A DNA stretch of 64,000 nucleotides, from positions 56,076 through 120,075 of the forward strand of contig JAEUIQ010000096.1 in the NCBI GenBank assembly GCA_016794985.1. The letters are read 5' to 3'. The position numbers were made by a program, and so were the translations under genes. A model generated the notes under the pieces. That model saw only the letters and a list, made by a program, of their open reading frames with translations, was not told the origin of the DNA and made no database searches. The DNA comes from Planctomycetaceae bacterium (GTDB lineage Bacteria; Planctomycetota; Planctomycetia; Pirellulales; Pirellulaceae). Shown here piece by piece: positions 1 through 9,129 of the stretch; positions within the stretch are counted from its first letter, which is position 1; every line of letters begins with the position of its first letter.

Positions 1-23
1 GTTCGGCCATTGTTTGTGAGCAC

Positions 24-3000
24 TTGACGATCACGTTGCTGCACTTTTTGTGGCAAGGAGCTGCCGTTGGTTTGGTTGCCGCGTTTGCGGGCCGACTGCT
101 CGTGCGATCCACCGCGCAGTTAAGGTATTTGATTCACGTTGCTGCGCTGGCGGTGATGTGTGCTTGTGTGCCAATCACCTTTTCTTTGGTGGCGGTGCGA
201 GTTCCAACTGCGGAAACGGACCCACTCGCTGGCCAGGAGCCTCCTCGCGCGAACATCAACCCGCCTCGGAAGGTGCAGCCTGCGCCATCAATCTTGCTCC
301 CGAATCCGAACCCGGCGTTCCTCGCCCCAGAGAGCTTGGCAAACGGGACGGAGGCGCCCGATCCGATGCCTGTCCCAACGCTGGATCCCGCCACTGCGAC
401 TGAACCGCCAATGGGACTTCCTTCGCTTCCGACGAAGGACGCCAAACCACCGTTGTCGCGCTGGGCCCCCTACGTGACGACGGTTTATCTGGCGGGCGTG
501 TGCTTGTTGTTGGCAAGGTTGGTGAGAAGTGCCTGGCTCACCCGTCGTCTGGGCCACTGTGCCACCGAGGTCGAGGATCACGACTTATTGCAACGACTGC
601 GAATCCAGGCGGAACGACTTGGATTGCCAGCTCTTCCCGCGTTACGTTGGTGTCAGACAATTCCGGTGCCAGTCGTGATTGGCGTTTTGCGACCGATCGT
701 TTTGTTGCCGACTTACGCGGCGACCGGGTTGACTTTGGACCAGCTGCAAGCGGTGATCGCCCATGAGCTCGCGCACATTCGTCGCTACGATCTGCTGGTG
801 AACATGCTGCAACGCGTGATCGAATCGCTGTTGTTTTTTCATCCCGCCGTTTGGTGGATGAGTCAACAGATCTCCCACGAGCGCGAACAAGCCTGCGATG
901 AATTGGTGCTGACCGTCGAGCCGAGTCGGGCTCGCTATGCCGATGCCTTGGTTCGCATGGCCGAGCTTTCCCTTCAAAGTGGTTCGCCGCCGTGTAATGC
1001 ACTGGCCGCGACCGGACCTTCCGCGACCGCGTTCAAACAGAGGGTGCTAAAAGTTCTGGAGATCGAACCAACACCCAGCATCCGTCCCGGTCGCGCGGCA
1101 GCGATCATGGCCAGCTTGGTCGTGATGTCGACATTGGCTCTGTTTCTTTTCAAAGGCGGGGTCTCAGCAAGTGACAGCCTGAACAACGGCACAAGCCGGT
1201 CCGCCAAACCGGATCCAGCCGACTCCGACCATCAAGAAACGGAAATCAAGGTCGGCATGACATTTGACGAAGTAATTCGCCTCAAAGGCAAGCACTATCG
1301 ACCACAGTATGGGATGGGTGCCGGGCAGTTGTTTCTCAACTACGACGACCTGTGCGTTGGTGTCGAAAATCACCCGTCTGGCAAGGAGGGCGGTCGAGTG
1401 TTTCGCATCGACCCACTCAACAAAAACATCGAATCCATCCTTGGAAACGTGCCGTATGCCGACTCAGCTCAAGACGGCCCCCTGGCGCAGCCCCCCACGG
1501 CGGACTCGCTACCTCCCCGTGTCGAGTTAGTTGGGCTGACTTGGGATCGGGCCACGAAGAACGATGCCTGGCATCCCAGTGGTGCTCCAATCGCGGTTCC
1601 TGATTGGGCGAAGCCGTTGCCCGAATTAGCACCGCCTCATAAAAAAGCCTTGAACGGAACGCTCTTGCTGTACGAGTTTCAAGGACTGAAGACCGAACCT
1701 TCCATCTACTATCACCAACAGGTAGCCTACCAAGCGGGAGACGATCAGCTCGCTAACGGAACACCATGGCGACGGGCGATTCTCTATGCCGAATTGCTGT
1801 CACAGACCTTTCCAACATGGGGATCTCCGCCGTCGTTGTCGCTTTCCGACGAAGCTTGGGGGCCTTGGAAAACAGTCACCAAAGACGGACAGCTCGCTAA
1901 GTTTGATCCTGAAGATGAAACTTACCGTCTAGGATACGAGCAAGTCTCGCTGCATGGCGTACGACCTCTGGTCGCATCGATCCACAATCAAGACCCACTT
2001 CCCGCTAGCGCTTCGCTGGCGATCGTCCAACATCAGCCAGAAGACTTCCGCGAACGATGGGCCATCGAAGTGGAAGGAGTTGCCGTGGGCGATGGAACTC
2101 AGCCGCCTCAATACTACCCGCTCGAGCCGCGATTCTTTGTGCGATTCCAAAATGAATCCACCGCAGAGAAACCATGGGAATACGAGATCGACTGGCCGTT
2201 TGATCCGAAGAGGATCGACCACCTCCGCTTCCGCATTCGTCCGTACCGCCATCGTTTTATCTTCGAAAACGTGAACTTCGCACCGAGCCAGAATGCCGCC
2301 AATTACTCGCCATTCAAGATTGTGTATGAGAAGCTGGAGCACGATTTGCCCAAGCCCAACTCCAAATCGCAACTCGCACTGATTCACGATCTCAGCCACT
2401 CCGATCAAGCGACTCGCGACCAAGCCGCGGCTCAGCTCAGGTCCACGTTCAAGCCATCGGCAAAGGAGCCGTGGCAACAAGCGCTCGACGCGATTCCCAT
2501 CGAGACACCACGAGCGGATGTGTTCGCGAAACTGGGCTTGGATGAAAAGTCTGCTCCAAAGATATCGATCGATTCGATGGAACAATATCGCTTGGATCAT
2601 ACTTGGATCACCAACCTATGGTTCACGAACGATTTGCAGGAGCTCTACAAAATTGAACTTGTCGAACAGCTGGATCGACCCTGGGTCAATCCGCCGGCCG
2701 ACTTCACGGGTACGTGGGTGACTTATTACGTCAATGGCGCCAAGGCCTTTGAGATCGACTATCGCGATGGCAAGTATCAGGGCCGCCACCGCAGTTATCA
2801 CGCCAACGGACAATTGCTTGTGCAGCAGCACTACGTCGATCATGTGGCACATGGAGAGGATGCGGGTTATTATGCTTCCGGAAAACGGATGTATCGTGGC
2901 CTGTATGAAAATGGCCAACAAGTCGGCTCATGGATTCACTACCATGAAGATGGCCGTGAACAATCTCGCACGGAACATCCGCAGCCCACGAAACTCGAAG

Positions 3001-6000
3001 TCACATCACCAGCTCCTGCTCCCTCGAACCAAGACGCCATCGAACTCCAAGTCGTCGATGCCACCACTCGCGCGCCGATTGCCGGCGCAGAAGTAACGTT
3101 GCGGCATGCGATCAGCGCTTGGCAGCCGGCACGTTCTGATTCGCCACCCATCTCGACGGCTGTCCCCGAGTCACGAGTGACACTCCAGACGAATGACACG
3201 GGCCATTTCTCATTTATGATTCCAGCGGAGTTGCGTGATTGGCAGTCGGATCTCCAAGTATCGGTTCGCCATCCGGATTATGTCATCGAGCAGAGTTTTG
3301 GAATGTGGCCTGTGTCGCGCGAAATGGCCGCCGACCCAAACATCGCGAAACAAAATCTGTTTAACGCCGGAGTGATCGAATTAAAACGTGGGCATGAGAT
3401 TCACGGCCAAGTTTTGAGTCCCGACGGCCAACCAGCGGTTGGTATCAAACTGTATGCTGCCAGCCAAATGCCGGAATACTTGAACATGCCACCGCATGCG
3501 GTCACGAATCGTGAAGGGAAGTACAAGTTCCGTGTACCGACTCACGAGCGACACTATCTGTTCGTCATTCCCGATGACGCCGTCGCTCAATCGCTGCCGA
3601 TTCGAAAAGCCTATGGCGAACACCCGCCGATTCAATTGGAGCAGGGGACCGCAATCCGTGGACAAGTTCTGGATCGAACGGGCCGGCCAATGGTGAGTGT
3701 CGTTGTGCAAGCCAACGGCAGTGACTCGGTCTACGATGGCTTTACCAAGCCAATGACTCGCGTTTTGACGGACGATCAAGGTCGCTATTCGTTGCCGCCA
3801 CAGAAACTGCCGGTCGACGTTCGAGTCGCTTCACTCGCATGGATGGGCGGTTGGAACATGTCGGGGCAACCACTTCGCGCCGATGAGGTTTTTCTGCCCA
3901 TGCTGCTGCGAGAATCAAGCGAGACTCTCAGAAACAATGGTCCACCTGTCGACAATCCAATCGCCACAGCTGATCAAACGAACAACGCCCTGCCACCGCG
4001 ATCCTTGACTCTCGATTTTCAGCCATGCGAAACCGTGGTTCTGACCGCGATGGTTTACGACGACAACGGCCAGCCCGCAACCAAGTGCGAATTGGCGATT
4101 TTCGGCACCGCTCCCGAGTCATTACGCGATTCCGACGAGTTGCGATCGACCTGGCGCGGGCGCTTTGCAGCAATACCCGACCAACCAGGACGCTTCAGCG
4201 CGGTAGCACCGAAGGGATTGATCCATGCGACACTAGTTCATCCCGAAATACCGACCGGTCCACTTCAAAAGTGCGTTCGCAAGACTCGCGCGGATGAAAG
4301 TCATCTTGGTCCTCACACGGACGCGTCTTGGACGGTACTCTCCAATGACGACGATTCGATCATGGTCGGTGAACCGCGTGTCCAGCCGCCGATGCCTTCG
4401 GGTAGTAACGATCGAGTGTTCCCAACTCGATTTGCTGACGAATTCATCACCCGACTCAAAACTCGCACCGTGCGCGCATTGAGCGGTCCGCAGCCATTCT
4501 TGAATCCAACGTTCTTGGATGTGCTACGAGCCCATACCATTGCCTTTCTGACAGCGACGACCAAGTCCGATCCAACGCCCGAGTCTCAACAAGCGATTAT
4601 CGACTCGATGATCCGCCGGGTCACCGATCCCGAAGATCCGACCTATCAAAAGTTTGGTGATTACCTGCAGTTCGGCAACGCCTATAAAGATTTGATGTGG
4701 CGAGTGCAGGCGGCGATGGCACGAACTCCAGGAACGGAACCGGAGCAACAGCAACTGACCGCTCAAGCCGAAAGTCTTCGCGCTTACATTCGACGCGCGG
4801 ACTCCAGAGATGTAAATCGGTTCAATGATTTGCTAAACGATCCGTTGTGGTTTGGGTTGCAAGCGCCGTTGGACGACGCCGAGTTCCGCAAGTTGGAAGA
4901 TCGCTTGCAAGCATCTTCCGTGGGCGGGTTATCGGCTGTGATGTCCGGCTTGCAAGTGCTGAACACACCTCCACTTGCTTGGCCGGACCAGATCGTGGGT
5001 AGTGGTGGACCAACTGGTAATTTGGCTCATGAGTTCCAGAGCGAGCAGCACTTTCAAGGGATCACCGAAGTGCTGGGTTCGGTCGAAGATCCGCAGCAGC
5101 CCGGAGTTGTGCACCTGGATCAAGCCATGCTGGTGAGGTTCCCAAAACAGGATGTTCCCGATTTGGCGGCCCTGCAGAAATGGGTTCTGGAGCATGGTTT
5201 TGGCGACGTCGGATACTCGCCGACACGGGACGAGCTGATTGCGTTTCGGCGCGGCAAACTTCTGAAGCTTGACACGAACGATTGGTGGGTCGTTGATCAA
5301 ATGAGCGACGATGACTTGCGCGCGAAACTCGAGAAACACGGGACAGCGACGATCTCGGTGGTTGATTATCCCAAGCAAGGATTGCGGGCGGCAACATCAG
5401 ATCCGCCGTTGATCGCCATACGAACCGGGGCATTTGACGGCCAAGGACAACTGTTCGTCTTTGCGCTCGGCGCAACGGATATGGGCATGCACGTGCACAT
5501 CCGACCTCGACCCTCGGCGAAGCGTTCCCTGGATCTGCTGCAAATCCCCGTCTCGCTGAGTGCTCCGCACGGGCGGCCGTGGCAAGGGCTACGAACGTCG
5601 ATGACATTGACTGAACCTACTCAAACCAGCCCAGAGTATCTCTATCGAGGCCGCGTCTTGGTGAATGTCGACTTTTACAACGGATCCGAATATCCGCAAA
5701 CGGTCGCATTCGATCCAACCCAAGCGTCGAACTCGTTCGACATCTATTCCCCAAGCGGAACGTTGGTCTCGACGCTCGTAGGGCAAATGCCGGGAGATGT
5801 CGCGCGTGATGAGCATGGGCAAGTAATCCCACGTGTGGTGCAGCCGGGTAAATCCATTCGTTTGTTGGAAAATTTCAACCTAGGTCTGGCTTATCCTTTG
5901 GTCGAGCCCGGTCAATATCAGATTCGATTTGGTGGTCAAGATCGCGCTTTGAATCTGGGCCATTATGGTCGCAGCTATCCGCCCTCGAACATGCTCACAC

Positions 6001-6524
6001 TCGATGTGGCGGATGGCGCGACTCCATTGATCCACAACTACTGGCGAATGTTCGTAGAGAACGAGGATGTACCAAAAGTGCCGCATTGGTTCTCTCATCG
6101 TCCGGGAGTCGCCGACGAACGCACGTTGTACTTCCGCCGCTCCGACTATGAGTACACAAATTTTGTGTTGCTAACATTCACGGATTCGGCAGATCCCGTG
6201 CCCGACAGAAAATGGACTCCGGGAGGCATCCACGTCCCTAATCCATGGCCAAAAATGCGCGACGTTTTGTTGGGCCAGACACCGCTGGGGTATGCGCACC
6301 TCTTGCTGCCGCCCACGGCCGATGAAGAATGGCCGCAGTGTGAAGAGCAGATGCGCGCGACCCTTGGCTCGCATCTAACAAAGCAGGCCGTGAACGAGAC
6401 ACCGCAAGCATCGCCTCCGCAAGAGAAACCAATCCCTCCTGCACAAGCCCCACCGCAAGTGAAATTGACTTCGGGTTATGAACGTAGTGCTCTTGGATTG
6501 TTGCGGAACGAATCGGACAAATAA
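24..6524 (+). CDS. Giant M56 (BlaR1-type) membrane metallopeptidase with MORN-like and carboxypeptidase-regulatory-like domains
   Basis: The N-terminus has the two hydrophobic segments usual in planctomycete BlaR1/MecR1-like proteins (residues about 1-25 and 35-60), another around 150-170, and the M56 zinc motif HELAH at residues 247-251, followed by the conserved downstream stretch with HPAVWW and ERE..CDE. A further membrane segment lies near 360-375. The remaining 1700 residues are predicted outside the cytoplasm and are unusual for the family, whose members are normally 300-800 aa. They contain three to four MORN/YwqK-like repeats (about 894-980, YxNG and YxSG motifs) and several carboxypeptidase-regulatory-like beta domains (about 1020-1420; for example GQVLSPDGQP, GQVLDRTGRP). 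BlaR1 proteins normally sense an envelope signal and cleave a BlaI-type repressor; no blaI is visible because the gene lies at the window edge. The TTG at 24 is the first start, but the frame is open to the left edge, so the true start may be upstream. Family confidence is high, role is inferred. Confidence 0.85.
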   Translation: MTITLLHFLWQGAAVGLVAAFAGRLLVRSTAQLRYLIHVAALAVMCACVPITFSLVAVRVPTAETDPLAGQEPPRANINPPRKVQPAPSILLPNPNPAFLAPESLANGTEAPDPMPVPTLDPATATEPPMGLPSLPTKDAKPPLSRWAPYVTTVYLAGVCLLLARLVRSAWLTRRLGHCATEVEDHDLLQRLRIQAERLGLPALPALRWCQTIPVPVVIGVLRPIVLLPTYAATGLTLDQLQAVIAHELAHIRRYDLLVNMLQRVIESLLFFHPAVWWMSQQISHEREQACDELVLTVEPSRARYADALVRMAELSLQSGSPPCNALAATGPSATAFKQRVLKVLEIEPTPSIRPGRAAAIMASLVVMSTLALFLFKGGVSASDSLNNGTSRSAKPDPADSDHQETEIKVGMTFDEVIRLKGKHYRPQYGMGAGQLFLNYDDLCVGVENHPSGKEGGRVFRIDPLNKNIESILGNVPYADSAQDGPLAQPPTADSLPPRVELVGLTWDRATKNDAWHPSGAPIAVPDWAKPLPELAPPHKKALNGTLLLYEFQGLKTEPSIYYHQQVAYQAGDDQLANGTPWRRAILYAELLSQTFPTWGSPPSLSLSDEAWGPWKTVTKDGQLAKFDPEDETYRLGYEQVSLHGVRPLVASIHNQDPLPASASLAIVQHQPEDFRERWAIEVEGVAVGDGTQPPQYYPLEPRFFVRFQNESTAEKPWEYEIDWPFDPKRIDHLRFRIRPYRHRFIFENVNFAPSQNAANYSPFKIVYEKLEHDLPKPNSKSQLALIHDLSHSDQATRDQAAAQLRSTFKPSAKEPWQQALDAIPIETPRADVFAKLGLDEKSAPKISIDSMEQYRLDHTWITNLWFTNDLQELYKIELVEQLDRPWVNPPADFTGTWVTYYVNGAKAFEIDYRDGKYQGRHRSYHANGQLLVQQHYVDHVAHGEDAGYYASGKRMYRGLYENGQQVGSWIHYHEDGREQSRTEHPQPTKLEVTSPAPAPSNQDAIELQVVDATTRAPIAGAEVTLRHAISAWQPARSDSPPISTAVPESRVTLQTNDTGHFSFMIPAELRDWQSDLQVSVRHPDYVIEQSFGMWPVSREMAADPNIAKQNLFNAGVIELKRGHEIHGQVLSPDGQPAVGIKLYAASQMPEYLNMPPHAVTNREGKYKFRVPTHERHYLFVIPDDAVAQSLPIRKAYGEHPPIQLEQGTAIRGQVLDRTGRPMVSVVVQANGSDSVYDGFTKPMTRVLTDDQGRYSLPPQKLPVDVRVASLAWMGGWNMSGQPLRADEVFLPMLLRESSETLRNNGPPVDNPIATADQTNNALPPRSLTLDFQPCETVVLTAMVYDDNGQPATKCELAIFGTAPESLRDSDELRSTWRGRFAAIPDQPGRFSAVAPKGLIHATLVHPEIPTGPLQKCVRKTRADESHLGPHTDASWTVLSNDDDSIMVGEPRVQPPMPSGSNDRVFPTRFADEFITRLKTRTVRALSGPQPFLNPTFLDVLRAHTIAFLTATTKSDPTPESQQAIIDSMIRRVTDPEDPTYQKFGDYLQFGNAYKDLMWRVQAAMARTPGTEPEQQQLTAQAESLRAYIRRADSRDVNRFNDLLNDPLWFGLQAPLDDAEFRKLEDRLQASSVGGLSAVMSGLQVLNTPPLAWPDQIVGSGGPTGNLAHEFQSEQHFQGITEVLGSVEDPQQPGVVHLDQAMLVRFPKQDVPDLAALQKWVLEHGFGDVGYSPTRDELIAFRRGKLLKLDTNDWWVVDQMSDDDLRAKLEKHGTATISVVDYPKQGLRAATSDPPLIAIRTGAFDGQGQLFVFALGATDMGMHVHIRPRPSAKRSLDLLQIPVSLSAPHGRPWQGLRTSMTLTEPTQTSPEYLYRGRVLVNVDFYNGSEYPQTVAFDPTQASNSFDIYSPSGTLVSTLVGQMPGDVARDEHGQVIPRVVQPGKSIRLLENFNLGLAYPLVEPGQYQIRFGGQDRALNLGHYGRSYPPSNMLTLDVADGATPLIHNYWRMFVENEDVPKVPHWFSHRPGVADERTLYFRRSDYEYTNFVLLTFTDSADPVPDRKWTPGGIHVPNPWPKMRDVLLGQTPLGYAHLLLPPTADEEWPQCEEQMRATLGSHLTKQAVNETPQASPPQEKPIPPAQAPPQVKLTSGYERSALGLLRNESDK

Positions 6525-6866
6525 CCAACCCCCGAACCAAGGGACTTGGCCAAGTTACTAGGCCGACGGCCTTGGACTGCGGCAGCCTGCTGCCGCCTTA
6601 CTCCCACAGCCTGCTGTGGCGGTATCGAAAAAAACTCCACAAGCTTTTCGTCCGCTCTGAAGTTACGGTGAAAAACGCACACACAAAATCTTTAACTGCA
6701 GCCGATGGGATGCGGCTCCTTCTCGTGCTCGTCGAAAATCTTCATCGGAAACTCACCATAACTTCATCTCGGCGTTGTTGGCGAGCAAGGCTTGGATTTG
6801 GTACAACAGCGGGTTGCCATCGACCGATGGCCCAATGGATGTTGATTCACACTAGCGAGATTCGTC
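6525..6866. other. Intergenic region with three consecutive hairpins
   Basis: No gene is visible. Three short inverted repeats follow one another just after the M56 stop codon: AGGCC-gac-GGCCT at 6560-6572, GCGGCAGC-ct-GCTGCCGC at 6579-6596, and CCACAG-cctg-CTGTGG at 6604-6619. The last two share the core CAGCCTGCTG. They are not followed by a T-tract on the plus strand, so they look like a REP-type palindromic repeat cluster rather than a classical terminator, although they could still block transcription or exonucleases. Confidence 0.5.
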
Positions 6867-7823
6867 ATGACCCATTCCGACAACGATTCCAACTTTTTGT
6901 CGACGCGCCGAAATTTACTCACGACGGCAGCCGCGACCTTGGTGGGTGTTGGCGGCGTGGCCAACGCGTCGGCGGCAGAGCAACCAGTCACCAAAGCCAA
7001 GCGACTTGTGCGGTTCGCCCACATGACCGATGTCCACGTGCAAACCGACCGCGCAGCCGATCGGGGCTTTGAAACCGCATTGGCTCATGTGCAGCAGCAA
7101 GCCGATCCACCCGAGTGGATCATGTTCGGGGGCGACAATGTGATGAATGTCGATAGCAAAGATGGCGCTGCCACGGCTGAACTGCAATTGAAGACCTGGA
7201 ATCGTTGCCTCAAGAATGGCTTGAGCCTCCCGTATCAAGTTTGTGTTGGCAACCATGACGTATTGAACATGGATGCCAACGCCGGCAAAAAATGGGCGGC
7301 AGATGCCTTTGGTCTAACCCAATCGTATTACCATTTTGAGAGGAACGGGTGGCGCTTTGTCGTGCTCGATAGCACCATGCCGGTCGCCGGAGGCTACAAG
7401 GCGCGACTGGGGGAAGCTCAAGCGGATTGGTTGCAAACGACTCTAAAGGAAACGAGCACCACTACGCCAATCGCGATTGTCAGCCACATTCCGATCCTAT
7501 CGGCCAGTGCTTTCTTTGATGGCGACAACGAGCAAAGCGGTGACTGGGTTGTTCCCGGCGCTTGGATGCATTTGGACGCGAGATCGATCAAAGATCTTTT
7601 CCTAAAACACTCCAATGTAAAATTGTCACTGTCGGGCCACATTCATCTCGTGGATGAGGTGCGGTACAACAACGTCGCTTACTATTGCAATGGAGCCGTA
7701 TGCGGCGGATGGTGGAAAGGCCCGTGCCAAGAGTTCGGCAACGGGTATGCCTTGATTGATCTGTTCGACGATGGCACCACGCAGCGAACCTTCGTCTATT
7801 TCCCCTGGCAGGCCCAGCCGTAG
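6867..7823 (+). CDS. Tat-exported calcineurin-like metallophosphoesterase
   Basis: A 318-residue protein with a twin-arginine signal (STRRNLLTT at about residues 12-20, then a hydrophobic stretch ending in ASA near residue 37). It carries the complete set of dinuclear-metal motifs of calcineurin-like phosphoesterases: DVH (D55, H57), GGDN (D90, N91), GNHD (N129, H130, D131), SHIP (H207) and GHIH (H258, H260). The layout is like CpdA/Icc-type phosphodiesterases, but export to the periplasm argues for an extracytoplasmic phosphoester substrate, which cannot be named from sequence. The ATG at 6867 is chosen because it places the Tat motif properly. The gene stands alone, with the M56 gene upstream and a repeat-rich gap downstream. 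Confidence 0.88.
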   Translation: MTHSDNDSNFLSTRRNLLTTAAATLVGVGGVANASAAEQPVTKAKRLVRFAHMTDVHVQTDRAADRGFETALAHVQQQADPPEWIMFGGDNVMNVDSKDGAATAELQLKTWNRCLKNGLSLPYQVCVGNHDVLNMDANAGKKWAADAFGLTQSYYHFERNGWRFVVLDSTMPVAGGYKARLGEAQADWLQTTLKETSTTTPIAIVSHIPILSASAFFDGDNEQSGDWVVPGAWMHLDARSIKDLFLKHSNVKLSLSGHIHLVDEVRYNNVAYYCNGAVCGGWWKGPCQEFGNGYALIDLFDDGTTQRTFVYFPWQAQP

Positions 7824-7989
7824 CCAAACCAAGCATCGAATCAACAAAGGTCCTGGACCCGAAATTCTACTTCGAATCAAAGTTTTGCGATTCAATCGTC
7901 CACTTTGCATCTTGTTTGAGCAAGCAGTCGTCGCCGACGAACATCTTCGCGGCGTCGTGTTTATCCTTCAACTGCCAATCAACCGGTGA

Positions 7990-8166
7990 ACCCCGGAGGA
8001 CAGGACCCCTGGGGACACACAATTTTCTAGGGATAGGAAAGAAAACCCAGGGACCCACATAACTCTGGCACGACCACCTGGGGACACACAATTTATTGGA
8101 GTCTATCGCACAGACTACCTGCGCTGGCCAAACGGCGGACAGACAACTTTCGCTTGTTATCGCCGG
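7990..8166. repeat. Decayed copy of the GGGGACACACAA repeat family
   Basis: Within the gene-free stretch 7824-8506, the sequence contains CCTGGGGACACACAAT twice (around 8015 and 8085), then a block TATCGCACAGAC..TGCG.TGGCCAA and GGACAGACAACTTTCGC. The same order of motifs recurs at 19.46-19.59 kb and 27.77-27.88 kb. No transposase is encoded. The closing end of the element (AGAAAGTTGAGTGTCCCC in other copies) is missing here, so this copy is incomplete. The rest of 7824-8506 shows no convincing gene. Confidence 0.7.
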
Positions 8167-8506
8167 CGTGGCGACATCTATCGAGGCCTGATTATTGAAG
8201 GGACTTGGAGAAGGTCGCAAAGTCTACGACGTCGCTCGGCCTGAGGAAGGTCGCTTGTTCTTCGACGGCCTACGAACCATTGGTGCTTCTTTCGCTTGAC
8301 CGCCAATCCGTTTGCCATCACCGGCAACACTCGGGCAATGGGGGCATAACAATGGTGAAGCGGCCTTCCACGACTGGATTCTCTGGACTCGAGCGGATTC
8401 TTTGGTACACTTGAGGCTCCACTGGGAAATGAAGTTTCTGACCAGTTGAAACTCGGGTCCGTTTCAGGCGAGACGATTCGTTTCCTTGCTGTCGAACCGA
8501 CTTTTA

Positions 8507-9123
8507 ATGTCCAACGTCACTCGAATCTTATCGCAAATCGAATCGGAAAATCCTTCAGCGGCTGAAAGATGGCGACCGCTGGTGTATGACGAATTGAGAA
8601 AGTTGGTGACCGCTCGCTGGGCTCAAAAGCATCTCGATCAGAATTGGAAAGCGACGGCATTGGTGCATGAGGCCGATTTGCGAGTGGTCGAGTTCCGTTG
8701 GGACCATCAATCGAACAGTCACGGACGTTTCTTGGCGGCGATTGCAGAGTTGACGCGGCGAACTTCTGTGGAACAGGCTCGCCACAAAGGGTGGATCGAG
8801 CCTCGTGGTGGACAGCACCGAGTCGAGTTAAAGGACGCGACAAATCCTGTTGCCGCTGAAGAACTGTTGGCTTTCGTGGCGGCCCTGCCTAAAGTTGTTT
8901 CGGAAATCCGTTGGCTGGCGAAATCGTTGTGCGCAAGAATTCTGCCGGCTTTGGGCGCGAGGAATTCGCTGGGGATATGGGCGGTTTCGGTGCAGATGGT
9001 CCGACAGAAATGATGGTCGCCGAGGGCTTGCTTGCGCGTCGCGATAGAGAAGTGAAACAAATTGCCAGAAGCCTCAACCAACGACGCCCTTCGCGTCGCA
9101 CCAAGTCCCGCAGGAGAAAGTGA
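8507..9123 (+). pseudogene. Frameshifted ECF-type sigma factor (planctomycete ECF-like family)
   Basis: The frame starting at ATG 8507 reads MSNVTRILSQIE, then RPLVYDELRKLV, and later ATALVHEADLR, EQARHKGW and RVELKDA. This is the conserved region 2/linker pattern of planctomycete ECF-like sigma factors (usually ..LLPLVYDELRKLA.. and ..ATALVHEAYLRLV..). The region-4 helix-turn-helix expected next is not in this frame. It reappears, weakly, in the frame of 8911-9123 (AGFGREEFAGDMGGFGADGP, matching the usual AGFSxEEAAxxLGIS pattern). A frameshift between about 8870 and 8920 therefore breaks the protein. Intact family members sit directly upstream of TPR kinases like the one that starts 6 bp later, so this was probably the cognate sigma gene. 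A read error cannot be excluded. Confidence 0.72.
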
Positions 9124-9129
9124 GACACC

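Noticed and set aside
8205..8414. Small open frame before the broken sigma gene
   Set aside because: No ribosome site, no family resemblance, and odd composition; treated as non-coding.
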